From Candidatus Obscuribacterales bacterium (GTDB taxonomy: Bacteria; Cyanobacteriota; Vampirovibrionia; Obscuribacterales; Obscuribacteraceae): a DNA stretch of 64,000 nt. The stretch spans positions 1 through 64,000 of the forward strand of contig CASBPX010000065.1 in NCBI GenBank assembly GCA_949127735.1, given 5' to 3'. The number at the start of each line of letters is the position of its first letter. Position 1 is the stretch's first letter. A program made the translations under genes and the position numbers. The notes beneath the pieces are model-generated. The model was not told where the DNA came from. It did not search any database and was given only the letters and a program-made list of their open reading frames with translations. Shown one piece after another: positions 1-10,533 of the stretch.

Positions 1-446
1 CCCAGTGACTGACGCCCGAGAGACGTCAAATATTTTTTAGCCACCAACTTTTCTGTGGCGCTCGCGCCAATGCCGGCCAGAGCGTCGACGCTACCCCATA
101 CCAGGTCAGCGGCGGAGGCTGTGCGGTCTTTGCTGTCAAGCATCACCGCTTCCATTCCACTTTTGGTGCCATATTTGACCAGAGAGCCGGCAGCCATAGC
201 CATTGGAATGGTCAGAGCTTTGCCCCAGTTGCGAGTACCGGCGGCGCTGGCGATTGAAAATACCACTGTGCCGGTGATGCCAGCGGCCAGGCTGCTGGTC
301 ATTTCAGCTGCTGCTTGCTTGAAGCTGGGGTCAGACTTTTCGGTCTTGCCAGGCTTGCCTGCCGCCGTCAGGTCCATCAAGTTTAAGCCACCATTTCCAT
401 GGGGTTGTGACGCATCGCTTGAATGAACGGCCTCGAGCTTGGGCAA
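1..446 (-). CDS. hypothetical protein with hydrophobic segments, truncated by the left window edge
   Basis: Reverse frame is open from a TTG at 446 (AAAGGGG 8 nt upstream) to the edge: LPKLEAVHSSDASQPHGNGGLNLMDLTAAGKPGKTEKSDPSFKQAAAEMTSSLAAGITGTVVFSIASAAGTRNWGKALTIPMAMAAGSLVKYGTKSG...; protein-like, unlike the plus-strand ORF 55..426. Confidence 0.5.
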   Translation of the reverse strand, partial: MPKLEAVHSSDASQPHGNGGLNLMDLTAAGKPGKTEKSDPSFKQAAAEMTSSLAAGITGTVVFSIASAAGTRNWGKALTIPMAMAAGSLVKYGTKSGMEAVMLDSKDRTASAADLVWGSVDALAGIGASATEKLVAKKYLTSLGRQSL

Positions 447-555
447 ATTACCGACCCCTTTACAAGTAAAGGTAAGATTATGGTAGTAATCTGGAATTAG
501 ATAAGGTGGTCGTCCCACACTTATACGTAGTTGCCCCACTTGACCGACTGAATTA

Positions 556-852
556 ATGCAATCTTGCCAATTAATTGAAGAAATTCCGGCTATTTGCCTT
601 TTTTGCTCTGCCCAACTTTGCTTGCGGCAGCAGGTGCTCAATCTCGCCCTGGGCGAAGACAAAGACGTTCTCTGCCTCAAATGTCTGGCGGCCGATAATA
701 ATAAAAGCCCTGAAGAATTGCTTGATTCGCTGGCTGGTTATATAGTCAGTCGCGAATGTTTTGCTAAACAATGGCAGCTCTATGCTGCTCAAGATGTCTG
801 CCCTGACCCGGTTGGCTGCTTGCCAGCCCTTTGCTTTAGCAAAAGGGGCTAA
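556..852 (+). CDS. small Cys-rich hypothetical protein (CxxC pairs, possible metal binding)
   Basis: 98-aa ORF with CLFC, CLKC and a C-terminal CPDPVGCLPALC, immediately upstream of and co-directional with a TusA-like gene. Confidence 0.5.
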   Translation: MQSCQLIEEIPAICLFCSAQLCLRQQVLNLALGEDKDVLCLKCLAADNNKSPEELLDSLAGYIVSRECFAKQWQLYAAQDVCPDPVGCLPALCFSKRG

Positions 853-870
853 AACTAAAAAGGAAATTGG

Positions 871-1119
871 ATGGAAGGCGCCCAGAATAGTTTTCTACTT
901 GATTTACGAGGGGTTGCTTGCCCTATGAATTTTGTCAAAACCCGTTTGCGACTAGACAAAATGGTCACTGGTGAGCTTCTTGAGGTATTACTTGATGATG
1001 GCGAACCAATCGAAAGTGTCACCAGTAGTGTTATGAGTGAAGGCCATCTGGTCGAAAGTTCAACTAAAATTGAAGCAAATTATCACAGACTAATAATCCG
1101 CAAAACAGCAGCTGCATAG
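871..1119 (+). CDS. TusA/SirA-like sulfurtransferase family protein
   Basis: LDLRGVACPMNFVKTRLRLDKMVTGELLEVLLDDGEPIESVTSSVMSEGH matches the TusA fold signature (RGxxCPxN). Confidence 0.8.
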   Translation: MEGAQNSFLLDLRGVACPMNFVKTRLRLDKMVTGELLEVLLDDGEPIESVTSSVMSEGHLVESSTKIEANYHRLIIRKTAAA

Positions 1120-1178
1120 GGCTTTCGGGTCGTTTCTAGCGGTTTCGGCAGAGGCCTGAGAGTAAAGCAGGGGCGATT

Positions 1179-1940
1179 TTGGCAAAAAACCGCTATCATG
1201 GCTTTCCTAAGGCCTCAATTGTTTTTGTTGGCGGTTCAGGAAACAGAAAACAGCATATGTTTAAAGTTATTTTGCTCGCAGTCACTATCACTGCTTTGTG
1301 CCAAACAACTGCTCTCGCCCAAGCGACTCAGCACAATTCACATGGTGTCGCATCTAGTGCTGCTGCTGCACCAGATTTGGTGCATTTGAAAGCGCGTGTA
1401 CAGGCTGAACCGTCTGATGCCAAAGTGCGTTACGCATACGCTGAGGGTCTGCGCAAGCTCGGTCGCAACAAAGAAGCCAGCCATGAGTATCTGGCAGTCA
1501 CCGAACTTGACCCGGCTTTTTATCATGCCTATCACCAGCTTTCTGTAATTTCAAGTGACAAACAATTACTTGATGATGCCATCAGTCGTCTCAATTTTGC
1601 CAAAGCCGAGAAGCCTAAAGATTTATTTTTGCGTGTGGCCCTGTCGGAGCTTTACGAGAAGAAGGGTGATAGCTACACCGCAGGTAAAGTACTGGTGGAG
1701 CTGGTTTACGATAATGGCGTACCCGAAAAATTTGCCGCCAAAGTCAATCAACGCATCAGATTTTTGCAGGCGAAGTCGAAGCATGGTCAGTCTTTAGACA
1801 AAGCCTTTGTCAACGACGACACCATGGAGACTAATCCTCCTCCCCTGCCGGAAGGCACTCTTAATCGCGATCTATCCATATCTAAGGTAAAAGAGCCAAG
1901 AGTGATGCAAGGATTTGGTCATGCCACATTACTTCCATAG
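1179..1940 (+). CDS. TPR-repeat secreted protein
   Basis: Signal-like N-terminus (MFKVILLAVTITALCQTTALAQA) then TPR motifs; true start probably about 1258. Confidence 0.65.
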   Translation: MAKNRYHGFPKASIVFVGGSGNRKQHMFKVILLAVTITALCQTTALAQATQHNSHGVASSAAAAPDLVHLKARVQAEPSDAKVRYAYAEGLRKLGRNKEASHEYLAVTELDPAFYHAYHQLSVISSDKQLLDDAISRLNFAKAEKPKDLFLRVALSELYEKKGDSYTAGKVLVELVYDNGVPEKFAAKVNQRIRFLQAKSKHGQSLDKAFVNDDTMETNPPPLPEGTLNRDLSISKVKEPRVMQGFGHATLLP

Positions 1941-2622
1941 ATACAGCTATAAAGACAGTTGTAAATACGGCGCGCTGATCTGCATCACGGCAGTATTAAG
2001 CCTGGGGGCCTGCTCCGGCCGCGTCGATCCGCCTTCCGAACGTTTTGGCAAGCTTGAGCAAAAAAATACAATTCACGCTGAGTCTGAAGCCCCCGGCACG
2101 GTGCAGGGCTCGCATCAGTTTGATATGAATGCCGAAACCATAATTTCAGACGGTTGTCTGCATGCCTGGCGCAAGGCCTGCGCCGGCGACGAGAAAACAG
2201 CAATGGCTGAATTGCAATCGCTCAATAAGCGCTATCCGCAAATTTTGACTATCGAAATGATGATGGGTCAAGTGCTTGATCATTTTGGTAAAAGAGAAGA
2301 AGCAATTGTGCACTATCGCAAAGCCGCTGTGGGCAATGAGTTCAGCTCACTGCACTCGTATAAGCTGGCCGAGGCTTACCGCAAAGCCGGCAAGAATGCC
2401 GAAGGCATAGTGATTTATCGCAAGCTTTTAAAGTTGGCGCCTGATTTTGACGCGGCCAAACTTGGCCTGGCCCAATGTCTCGCCAGCACTGAAGAAGGTA
2501 AGGTTGAGGCCCGGGGGCTGGTGATGGAAGTATCGAAAAATCCGCCCCCTGATAAACCTACTGCCGATTTGTTGGCAAAGCTCAGGGGCGAGTTGGGTCT
2601 TGGTAAAACGGTCTCGAAATGA
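1915..2622 (+). CDS. TPR-repeat lipoprotein
   Basis: Lipobox-like LSLGAC followed by TPR motifs; overlaps the end of the preceding ORF. Confidence 0.65.
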   Translation: MVMPHYFHRYSYKDSCKYGALICITAVLSLGACSGRVDPPSERFGKLEQKNTIHAESEAPGTVQGSHQFDMNAETIISDGCLHAWRKACAGDEKTAMAELQSLNKRYPQILTIEMMMGQVLDHFGKREEAIVHYRKAAVGNEFSSLHSYKLAEAYRKAGKNAEGIVIYRKLLKLAPDFDAAKLGLAQCLASTEEGKVEARGLVMEVSKNPPPDKPTADLLAKLRGELGLGKTVSK

Positions 2623-2741
2623 CACTGTTTTGAATGCAAGCCAATATTTTCTAAGAATTGACTTAATCAAACTACGCCTCATAGGCCTATGCTGGTCGTA
2701 CAATATGGAAAGTAAATATACTTTTTGTATTCACAGGCCTT

Positions 2742-3923
2742 ATGCGCCTGGCAACCGGTTTTAGCAGCGTTCAGCAGAGAAGAGAGGAATTAGTGGTGGT
2801 CAAAGAAGCTAGTGCACTAGAAGCAACGGGTAAAACCGCTGTGGAAGAAATTTCCATCGACGGATTTGATTACATCGAATTTTTTGTCGGCAACGCTCTG
2901 CAAGCCAGTTACTATTACAATCGAGGCTTCGGTTTTGACATCGTTGGTTACCGTGGTTTAGAAACCGGCAATCGAGACGCCGTTTCTTATGTGCTTAAGC
3001 AAGAAAAAGTGACTATCGTTCTAACGGCCGCTCTACAGCCAAACCACGCAGTGGCCGAGCACGTGCTCACTCATGGCGACGGTGTTAAAAATGTGGCCAT
3101 GCGCACTCGCGACGTACGTAAGGCTTATGAGACTGCCATTGCCCGTGGTGCTCGTTCGGTACAAGAACCTACTTCTGTTACTGATGAAAACGGCACTTAC
3201 ATCTCTGCGGCCATTGCCACTTATGGAGAAACTGTTCACACTTTTCTCGATCGCACAAACTATAAAGGTTTTGCTCCCGGCTTCAAAGAAGTTGAGAAGA
3301 AGGGTGTTTCGGTCGGCCTTGCCTCTGTAGATCACGTAGTTGGCAATGTGGAAGCCACCAAACTTGACCAGTGGGTTGAGTTCTACAGCAAAATTTTCGG
3401 GTTCCATATTTATCAATATTTTGATGCGAAAGATATCAGCACCAAGTATTCTGCCCTGGTTTCAAAAGTAATGGCCAACAAGAGCGGCTCAATCAAGTTG
3501 CCTATTAATGAGCCATTCGATGAAGGCTTACGCAAATCGCAAATTACCGAATATCTCGATTTCTATCATGCTCCTGGTGTGCAACACATTGCCATCACCA
3601 CCCGCGATATCATCGCCACGGTAAAAGAATTGCGTCAGCGTGGCATTGAGTTTCTCAACGCTCCGCCTTCTTACTACGAGGCGCTGCCTGCCCGTGTGGG
3701 CCAGATTGACGAAGATATGCAAGAACTGGCTAAATGGGGCATTCTTGTCGACCGCGAGTCAGAAGGTTATTTGCTGCAGATTTTCACCAAACCAGTGCAA
3801 GATCGGCCGACACTTTTCTTTGAAGTAATTCAACGCAAAGGTGCTAAGGGTTTCGGCAAAGGCAATTTCCAGGCTCTGTTCGAATCAATTGAGCTTGAGC
3901 AAGCATCTAGAGGCAACCTTTAG
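2742..3923 (+). CDS. hppD: 4-hydroxyphenylpyruvate dioxygenase
   Basis: Two VOC domains; DHVVGNVE...WVEFYSKIFGFHIYQYFDAKDISTKYSALVSKVM, QHIAITTRDI, RVGQIDEDMQELAKWGILVDRESEGYLLQIFTKPVQDRPTLFFEVIQRKGAKGFGKGNFQALFESIE. Confidence 0.95.
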   Translation: MRLATGFSSVQQRREELVVVKEASALEATGKTAVEEISIDGFDYIEFFVGNALQASYYYNRGFGFDIVGYRGLETGNRDAVSYVLKQEKVTIVLTAALQPNHAVAEHVLTHGDGVKNVAMRTRDVRKAYETAIARGARSVQEPTSVTDENGTYISAAIATYGETVHTFLDRTNYKGFAPGFKEVEKKGVSVGLASVDHVVGNVEATKLDQWVEFYSKIFGFHIYQYFDAKDISTKYSALVSKVMANKSGSIKLPINEPFDEGLRKSQITEYLDFYHAPGVQHIAITTRDIIATVKELRQRGIEFLNAPPSYYEALPARVGQIDEDMQELAKWGILVDRESEGYLLQIFTKPVQDRPTLFFEVIQRKGAKGFGKGNFQALFESIELEQASRGNL

Positions 3924-3928
3924 GCCTT

Positions 3929-5050
3929 ATGCCGGGCGAAGTTTTGCACTATCTCGACGAGCATATCCAGCCGCTACGCGCGGCGGTGAGTGAGCTCAGC
4001 GAGCAAATTAAAGTTAGTGCTGTGGACAGTAGTGTTGGTTATCTTGATAGCGCTGAAGCGGCTGAGGGCGCTGGAAAAGATCCTTACTGGCCTAAGTGGC
4101 ATAGCCCCTGGTGGCATGCTTTATTGCTTGACGAACTTGGTCTCGCCACTCGCATTCCGGTCACTTTTATTGAGCAGTATGCTGAAACCATCGATAAGCA
4201 TTATCTGCATTTTTTCCCCTTTACGGAAGAAGAAGTACCTCGCGGTTTCGACCCGGCGTTAAATGTAGCCTGCCACTGCTATTTAGGTTCTGTTTATCGC
4301 GTGTTTTATAACACCAAGCTTTTTGATGCCGATTTGAAACTACTTGACGGTCGCATTCTCTCCGGCAAAACTGCGGTTGCCCGCACGATCCCTAGTGATT
4401 CATTTGATGCCTCCCCTGACCATGAGCGGGCCTTGAGCTGGGTGCGCCCCTGGTTCGTCAGATATAAAATGCAGCAAGGTGGCCTCAATTGCGATGAGTC
4501 TAATTATTTGCAAGATCAGCCAAATGGTTCGGTGCTTTCTACAATGCCGGCTCTTGAAGCGCTTATTGCTTTTGATACCAATCTACTGACAGAAGAAGAA
4601 TTGCTCTTTTTAGATCAGGGTGTGGAATATTTATTGGAGAGGAAAATGTTTCGCTCCAAACGCACCAATGAAGTTATTGATCAGAAATGGCTGCAGCCGG
4701 CCTTCCCGCGCTTTTATTTCTATGATGTTTTGCGCGGATTAACCCTGGTGACAAAATGGGCGCTCAAGCGTTCGCGAAAGATTTCTCGGGATGCCATTAG
4801 CGAAGCTCTTGAACATCTGGCTGCACACGTGACTCCAGCTGGCTTTGTGCCTAAACAGTCGCATGTCAAAGAGTATAAAACTTTGATTCTAACTGAAGGT
4901 GGCGGGCACGAACGTGGTCACGCTTCTACATCTTTTGCTTTGCTTGACGCCGTGGACCGGCCAGGCGAGCCAAGTCTGGCTTTGACTCAGGAATATCTCG
5001 GTCTTCTGCTCAGGCTTAAATATATGTCTGATGGGCGTCTTTTGCGCTGA
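3929..5050 (+). CDS. hypothetical protein, 373 aa
   Basis: Long ORF starting 5 nt after hppD stop; no family recognised. Confidence 0.7.
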   Translation: MPGEVLHYLDEHIQPLRAAVSELSEQIKVSAVDSSVGYLDSAEAAEGAGKDPYWPKWHSPWWHALLLDELGLATRIPVTFIEQYAETIDKHYLHFFPFTEEEVPRGFDPALNVACHCYLGSVYRVFYNTKLFDADLKLLDGRILSGKTAVARTIPSDSFDASPDHERALSWVRPWFVRYKMQQGGLNCDESNYLQDQPNGSVLSTMPALEALIAFDTNLLTEEELLFLDQGVEYLLERKMFRSKRTNEVIDQKWLQPAFPRFYFYDVLRGLTLVTKWALKRSRKISRDAISEALEHLAAHVTPAGFVPKQSHVKEYKTLILTEGGGHERGHASTSFALLDAVDRPGEPSLALTQEYLGLLLRLKYMSDGRLLR

Positions 5051-5065
5051 GAATTTTTCAGAAAT

Positions 5066-5824
5066 TCACTCGGCGATAATAATGGCTCCCCCGGCCTTCT
5101 TACATGCTTTGAGTAAGCTTTTATCGAGCGCGTTGTCCGTGATGATCGAGCCAACGTCGTTGAGCCAGGCTATGCGATATGGTGCTGCCTTACCAAACTT
5201 ATCACTGCCTGCCAGAATAATTGTATCTGCCGATTGATTGATGAAGGCCCGCTTTACCAGTGCGTCATCAGGGTGCGAAACTGTGGCACCAAATTCTTCA
5301 TGCACACTTTCTACGCTTACAAGAGTAAGGTCGGCCTGGATAGTCTCAATTTCTTTCAACAGACCAGGGCCCATAGTAAGCAACAGCTCTTTCACCACCT
5401 TGCCCCCCAGCAGGCGCACATGGCAATCGGTGTGCTCAGTCAATGCTATGGCCGTGGGCAAACTGTAAGTAATGAATGTTGCTCTCAAGTTTTTCGCTAA
5501 AAATTGTGCCACCATGGCTGTGGTTGTGCCGCCATCAATAAATACAACCTGACCCTCGCCCACCATGGCTGCCGCTTTTTTTGCGATCACGGCTTTTTCG
5601 CCTGGTGCTTCTTTTTGTCTTTTGGCATAGCTCATGGGCACATTGCCTACGGGCAGGGCGCCACCGTGGACACGTTTTAGCATTCCCGCCATCGACAGAT
5701 CTTTAAGATCACGTCTGATTGTGTCTTCTGATACCTTGAGTTCAATCACAAGCTCAGAAGAGAGCACGCGGCCACGCCCAGCAAGGGCTTCGAGAATTTT
5801 GTTTTTGCGTTCTTGGTTAAGCAT
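5066..5824 (-). CDS. DeoR-family transcriptional regulator
   Basis: MLNQERKNKILEALAGRGRVLSSELVIELKVSEDTIRRDLKDLSMAGMLKRVHGGALP plus DeoR sensor domain (FIDGGTTTAMVAQFL). Confidence 0.9.
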   Translation of the reverse strand: MLNQERKNKILEALAGRGRVLSSELVIELKVSEDTIRRDLKDLSMAGMLKRVHGGALPVGNVPMSYAKRQKEAPGEKAVIAKKAAAMVGEGQVVFIDGGTTTAMVAQFLAKNLRATFITYSLPTAIALTEHTDCHVRLLGGKVVKELLLTMGPGLLKEIETIQADLTLVSVESVHEEFGATVSHPDDALVKRAFINQSADTIILAGSDKFGKAAPYRIAWLNDVGSIITDNALDKSLLKACKKAGGAIIIAE

Positions 5825-5960
5825 TTTATCGATTTTGCCGGTTTGGCTGTTCAATTCTTGTCAATTGCGGGTTTCTGCGCATATACTCGGGATTGTAATG
5901 GATTTCGCGTGTTTATGCACGTCAGGCTTTTTGAATATTTGGATGAGGGAATTAAAATAA

Positions 5961-6874
5961 TGAGCAGCAGCAAAAAAATAGAAAGCGGCATTCAGAAAAA
6001 ATTTCCCTTCAAAGTTGCAGCTATTGATCTCGACGGTACATTGTTATCGCCCGAAAAAACCGTCAGTCAAGCAAACCACGATGCTATCAACCTTTTAAGA
6101 GACCATGGCTGCCAGATTATTATGGCTTCGGGTCGCCGGCATGAAGACATTCTTCCGACCTATCATCATCTCGGTTTAACCGGACCTGTGATTTCTTGTG
6201 ATGGTATCGTCATCAAAATGCCTTTGACAGAAGAGATCTTGCTTGAGAAAAAACTACATCAAACCTTGGCCCACACTTTGATTCAAGAGGGGCGCGAGCA
6301 TAATGTCAGCGTTTATTACTATCATGGTGAATCGGTTTTCTATTGTCAGGAAAACGAATGGACTTTGAAATATCAGGCCTGTACTCGTTCGCGCAAGCCA
6401 ATTAAAAACGAATTTTTGCATGAGCTCAAAGGTGATCGGGCTCAAAAAGTTATCTTCTGCCACCATCCTGAGCGCATCGCAGAATTGCGAGCATCGCTCA
6501 CTGAGCGCTATCAAGATCACATGCAAGTAATTGAGACCGAGCCAGGTTTTCTCGAATTTATGCCCCTTGCCACCAGCAAATTTACAGCTTTGCAAGAACT
6601 GGCCTTTAAGCTCGGTTTTCATACTGATGAAGCCCTGGCCTTTGGCGACAACTGGAATGACGTGGACATGTTGGCAAATGTTGGCTTTGGCGTGGCTATG
6701 ACCGAAAGCAGTGAGAGCGCCAGGCGGGCCGCCAAGGCAATTTCGCCTGCGGGAGATTCGGCTACTTCATTTGCCAGAGCAGTTGAGTTAGTATTTGATC
6801 GCTTTTATCCGTCGCGAGCAATTCTTGCTCAAGCGCTGGGCCAAAGCGGTCAACCAAAGCTACAACTGGTTTAA
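5961..6874 (+). CDS. Cof-type HAD-superfamily hydrolase
   Basis: AAIDLDGTLLSPEKTVSQANHDAINLLRDHGCQIIMASGRR; ALAFGDNWNDVDMLANVGFGVAM; start moved from 5813 to the internal ATG. Confidence 0.9.
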
Positions 6875-7544
6875 ACCTCTGACCTCCATCTGCCTGGCCG
6901 ATCTGACTGCTTTTTTGCTTGAGAAATCAAGCAGCCGTCTGTTGCTTGGCATTGACGGTTGCGGCGCCGCAGGCAAGAGCACTTTCGTCCGTCGCCTGGT
7001 TGATGCTCTGGCACAAGGCGGGGCTGAGGCTCAAACTCAAATTCAAACTATTCATATGGATGATTTTTATAAACCGTCGGTTCAGCGGCTGCCGCAATGC
7101 GAATCGCTGGCGTTAATTGGATCTGATTTTGACTGGCAGCGCCTACGCCGCGATGTGCTCAAGCCTTTAAGTGACAATAACTCGGGCCATTACCAGCGTT
7201 ATGATTGGCCCAGCGATAAGCTTGCCGAATGGCGCGAAGTGCAGAATCGGGGCATCATTGTAGTGGAAGGAATTTATTCCACTCGCTATGAGCTCGATAC
7301 TTTTTATGATCTGACTTTCTGGCTTTATTGCTCGCGCTCAGAAAGACTTGATCGCGGCGTGGCGCGTGACGGCGAAAGTAAAAGAGACCTGTGGGAAAAA
7401 TATTGGCTGCCGGCTGAAGATCGCTATGTGGAATTAGACGAACCGCACCGTCGCGCCAAAATGCTTGTAGATGGCTCAGGCAGCACTGATCAAATTTCTT
7501 TGCGTTGCGATTTAGATAGTCTTTTCGCCGCGAGCAATCGTTGA
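6795..7544 (+). CDS. uridine-kinase-like P-loop kinase
   Basis: LLLGIDGCGAAGKSTFVRRLVDAL Walker A, IHMDDFYKP, IIVVEGIYSTRYEL; start uncertain because it overlaps the HAD gene. Confidence 0.75.
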   Translation: MIAFIRREQFLLKRWAKAVNQSYNWFKPLTSICLADLTAFLLEKSSSRLLLGIDGCGAAGKSTFVRRLVDALAQGGAEAQTQIQTIHMDDFYKPSVQRLPQCESLALIGSDFDWQRLRRDVLKPLSDNNSGHYQRYDWPSDKLAEWREVQNRGIIVVEGIYSTRYELDTFYDLTFWLYCSRSERLDRGVARDGESKRDLWEKYWLPAEDRYVELDEPHRRAKMLVDGSGSTDQISLRCDLDSLFAASNR

Positions 7545-7555
7545 TGTTTGCAAAC

Positions 7556-7588
7556 AAAAAGAGAGCCGGCAATGCCGACTCTCTTCAA
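7556..7588. terminator. bidirectional terminator between convergent genes
   Basis: agagagccggc-aat-gccgactctct inverted repeat with flanking A/T tracts, between stops at 7544(+) and 7609(-). Confidence 0.6.
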
Positions 7589-7608
7589 TGCTTTTAGCTA
7601 GAAGCTAA

Positions 7609-8103
7609 TTACTTTCTGGTGAAAGTAACAGTAGCTGTCTTTTCTTTAGAGCACATTTCAACGCCAGTTGTGAAGTCGAATTTGTGAGCCAAGGAAGTCA
7701 TGCAGGCTTCCATGCTTTTGGACATTTGATCGCGGTTTTCGTCTTTGATCAAGCCAGCTTGCTCAAGAGCTTTGAACATGCCGCATGAAAGGTAGTGAAG
7801 GGTTGCTGATTTCTCGTCGCCCCAGATTTCTACATTGCTGCCGTAGACGTTAACGTCATATTCAGCGATAGCTTTTACGAGCTCTAAAGGTGTTTTGACT
7901 CCGAGACCTTTGAAGTACTCAACTTTGTGAGCTTCCATTGTTGTTTTGAATTCTTCGACAGCCTTTTCTCCGCCAAACTTTTGGAGAAGTTGCATTGTGG
8001 TCATCCATTGAAGGCCCAAAACGCGTGAAGCTTGTTCTTGGATTCTAACTGTGTTCCAGTTGGTTTCAATAATGGTTTTCTTGGTTTCTACGGTTGTAGT
8101 CAT
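7609..8103 (-). CDS. hypothetical protein, 164 aa
   Basis: Complete ORF with protein-like composition; family not identified. Confidence 0.75.
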   Translation of the reverse strand: MTTTVETKKTIIETNWNTVRIQEQASRVLGLQWMTTMQLLQKFGGEKAVEEFKTTMEAHKVEYFKGLGVKTPLELVKAIAEYDVNVYGSNVEIWGDEKSATLHYLSCGMFKALEQAGLIKDENRDQMSKSMEACMTSLAHKFDFTTGVEMCSKEKTATVTFTRK

Positions 8104-8357
8104 TGTTCTTAAGTACTCCGGCAGTGTGTGGTGGGCTGTTAACTAAGTAAACTTGGTGTTAACTCCGTAAGTATATGAGCTAGGGTAAATTTCTTAGCCC
8201 GTTTTAAGACAGGCTTCCCTATTGCGCTTGACAATGCCGTTTCTGCCTCATCCCACCGGTTGTGTCAAGTGGTGAACAAATTGAAAAATCAACATTTTTG
8301 TTCTCTTGGCATTCAGTATAGATAGACAAAATGCAGCAAGCAATTGTTGGCTGATTG

Positions 8358-10415
8358 TTAACCGAGAATCAATTTAGGATACATACCAGGCACAATTTGC
8401 AAAGCTTCTTCGGCAATCATCTCGTCTATAGTGTTCATAATTTCTTCCATGCGCACGTGAGCAAATTTGCCGTAAGCAGCTACTTTATTGAGCTGTTTCT
8501 CTTTTAGTTTTTTAGCTTTGCTGCCGGCCAAAATAGAAGCAACAGTTGTGCGTCCAACTTTGCCGTTCAGTTCGCCGGTTAAAACAAGAATGGCATCACG
8601 CAGCGCACTGGGAGCCCCTGGTGTTTTCTTGGCTACGGTCTTGCCTGCTTTTGAAGCCGCAGTTTTAGCAGCAGTCTTAGCGTTGCCAGCGCTTTTAGCG
8701 GCGGCTGGTCGAGACTCCGAATAAAGACTTTGGGCCGAGCGCGAATTGGCCGCACGCTTGCCATCGCTTTTTGCCGCTGCAGCTAAGCTGGGCATAGCTG
8801 TAGATAAGTATGCCGGTTTCTCTAGAGGGTGGCAGGCATCGCATCCGGTGCAGCCATTGTCGAGGCTCTGGCCAAAGTAAGCGAGAATTTGTTTGCGCCT
8901 GCAGGTAGCGTCTTGTGCGTATTTGATAATTTGATTAAGCCGATAAGAATCTCTATCTTTTCTGGCATCGAGCCAGCTCATATCTATAGAAGGCATTCTG
9001 TGGCCTGATATTTCGCGCGCTCTCACACCACTGGCGTCAACGTCGAGCAAATTCAAATGTTTGAGCAAATCAAGAGCGCTGTTAATTGCAGAATCTTCCA
9101 TCCGCAAACGTTTATGCAAGTCCATAGGCCGCATAGATTGCTGCGAATTGTCATGCAAAAATTTGAGCAAATGAGCTACAGACTTGGCATCAGGAAAATT
9201 TTTGTCCATCAACCATCTTTGCGTGTAAATATCTTTGGCCTGATAAAGCAAGGTGCAAGTGGCGGCATTACCGTCGCGCCCGGCGCGGCCTGCTTCTTGA
9301 TAATAATTTTCCATCGAGCCAGGCATGTTGTAGTGAATCACTCGGCGAATATTCGCTTTATCAACGCCCATGCCAAAAGCCACAGTTGAAACAATAACGC
9401 TGATGCGATCTTCTTCAAAACTGTTTTGCACTTTTTTGCGCACATCAGGCGAAAGACCGGCATGGTAACAGGCAGCTGCCACTTTCGTTGCCTTCAAGCG
9501 CCTTGCCAGTTCTTCTGCTTCTTTGCGACTGCTTGTATAAATGATCGATGGAGATTTGGCATTGCCATTTGCTAAAAGCCCGTTTACATGCCGATCTTTG
9601 TCGGCATTGTTGGCACACTGTTCAACTTCGAAGCGCAAATTAGGACGGTCAAAAGAGCCAATCACGCAAGTCATGCTGGGCAAACCAAGCGATTCAGGAA
9701 TGTCGCGTTGCACGCGGGGAGTGGCCGTAGCTGTGAGTGCCAAAATTGTAGCTTTCGGCATGAGGCCGAGATAACTTCTCAAATTGCGATATTGTGGCCT
9801 GAAGTCATGACCCCACTGGCTGATGCAGTGCGCTTCATCAATCACTAATAGCGAAATATTGAGGCTCTGTAAAAGCGAGCGAAAACGTGGAGACTCCAGA
9901 CGCTCAGGAGCAACATAAACGAGTTTGTATTGCCCGCGCCGCAGACCGCTTACGCGTTCTTCTGTTTCATCGGCATTGAGAGAACTGTTGAGCATGGTGG
10001 CATTGCCAATGCCGCGACGCTCGAGGCCGCTCACCTGGTCGTGCATCAGGGCAATCAAAGGAGAAATAACAACAGTGACGCCAGGCAAAATTTGGCTGGG
10101 CAGCTGATAGCAAAGCGACTTGCCATAACCTGTGGGTAGAAATGCCAAAGTGTGGCGACCGGCGAGGATGCTGTCGATTACCTCTTTTTGCTTAGGCCGC
10201 AGCTCATTTAAACCGAAACTTTCTTTGAGAATGGTTTCTACTGTAAGCGGTTCAGATGCCAATCTACTTTTACTGGCGCGAGAAAAATTGGCACTGTTAG
10301 TGACGCCATTGAAAGCGTCTAAGGCAGCCTGGCTCACACTGTCTAAATCGAGAGAGAGCTGATTAGGGTTCGAAGCGCTATTTTTTCTATTACCGCCTAA
10401 CTCAAAAACAGCCAC
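8358..10415 (-). CDS. recQ: RecQ-family ATP-dependent DNA helicase
   Basis: [84 protein letters not shown]. Confidence 0.95.
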   Translation of the reverse strand: MAVFELGGNRKNSASNPNQLSLDLDSVSQAALDAFNGVTNSANFSRASKSRLASEPLTVETILKESFGLNELRPKQKEVIDSILAGRHTLAFLPTGYGKSLCYQLPSQILPGVTVVISPLIALMHDQVSGLERRGIGNATMLNSSLNADETEERVSGLRRGQYKLVYVAPERLESPRFRSLLQSLNISLLVIDEAHCISQWGHDFRPQYRNLRSYLGLMPKATILALTATATPRVQRDIPESLGLPSMTCVIGSFDRPNLRFEVEQCANNADKDRHVNGLLANGNAKSPSIIYTSSRKEAEELARRLKATKVAAACYHAGLSPDVRKKVQNSFEEDRISVIVSTVAFGMGVDKANIRRVIHYNMPGSMENYYQEAGRAGRDGNAATCTLLYQAKDIYTQRWLMDKNFPDAKSVAHLLKFLHDNSQQSMRPMDLHKRLRMEDSAINSALDLLKHLNLLDVDASGVRAREISGHRMPSIDMSWLDARKDRDSYRLNQIIKYAQDATCRRKQILAYFGQSLDNGCTGCDACHPLEKPAYLSTAMPSLAAAAKSDGKRAANSRSAQSLYSESRPAAAKSAGNAKTAAKTAASKAGKTVAKKTPGAPSALRDAILVLTGELNGKVGRTTVASILAGSKAKKLKEKQLNKVAAYGKFAHVRMEEIMNTIDEMIAEEALQIVPGMYPKLILG

Positions 10416-10533
10416 GGGACACCCTCAACTTTGTCCCACTAGTTTAAATGTTCGAGGCGCCACAAAAAGGTGCAATTGCGCAGTTGCTGTCAATTTAATC
10501 GACAACCGTATATGCGATCGGTCTACCCAGCGG

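Noticed and set aside
55-426. Plus-strand ORF of 123 aa
   Set aside because: The opposite frame reads as a better protein continuing to the window edge; the plus ORF looks like an antisense shadow.
571-792. Minus-strand ORF of 73 aa
   Set aside because: Antisense to the Cys-rich 98-aa ORF, which has better context next to the TusA-like gene.
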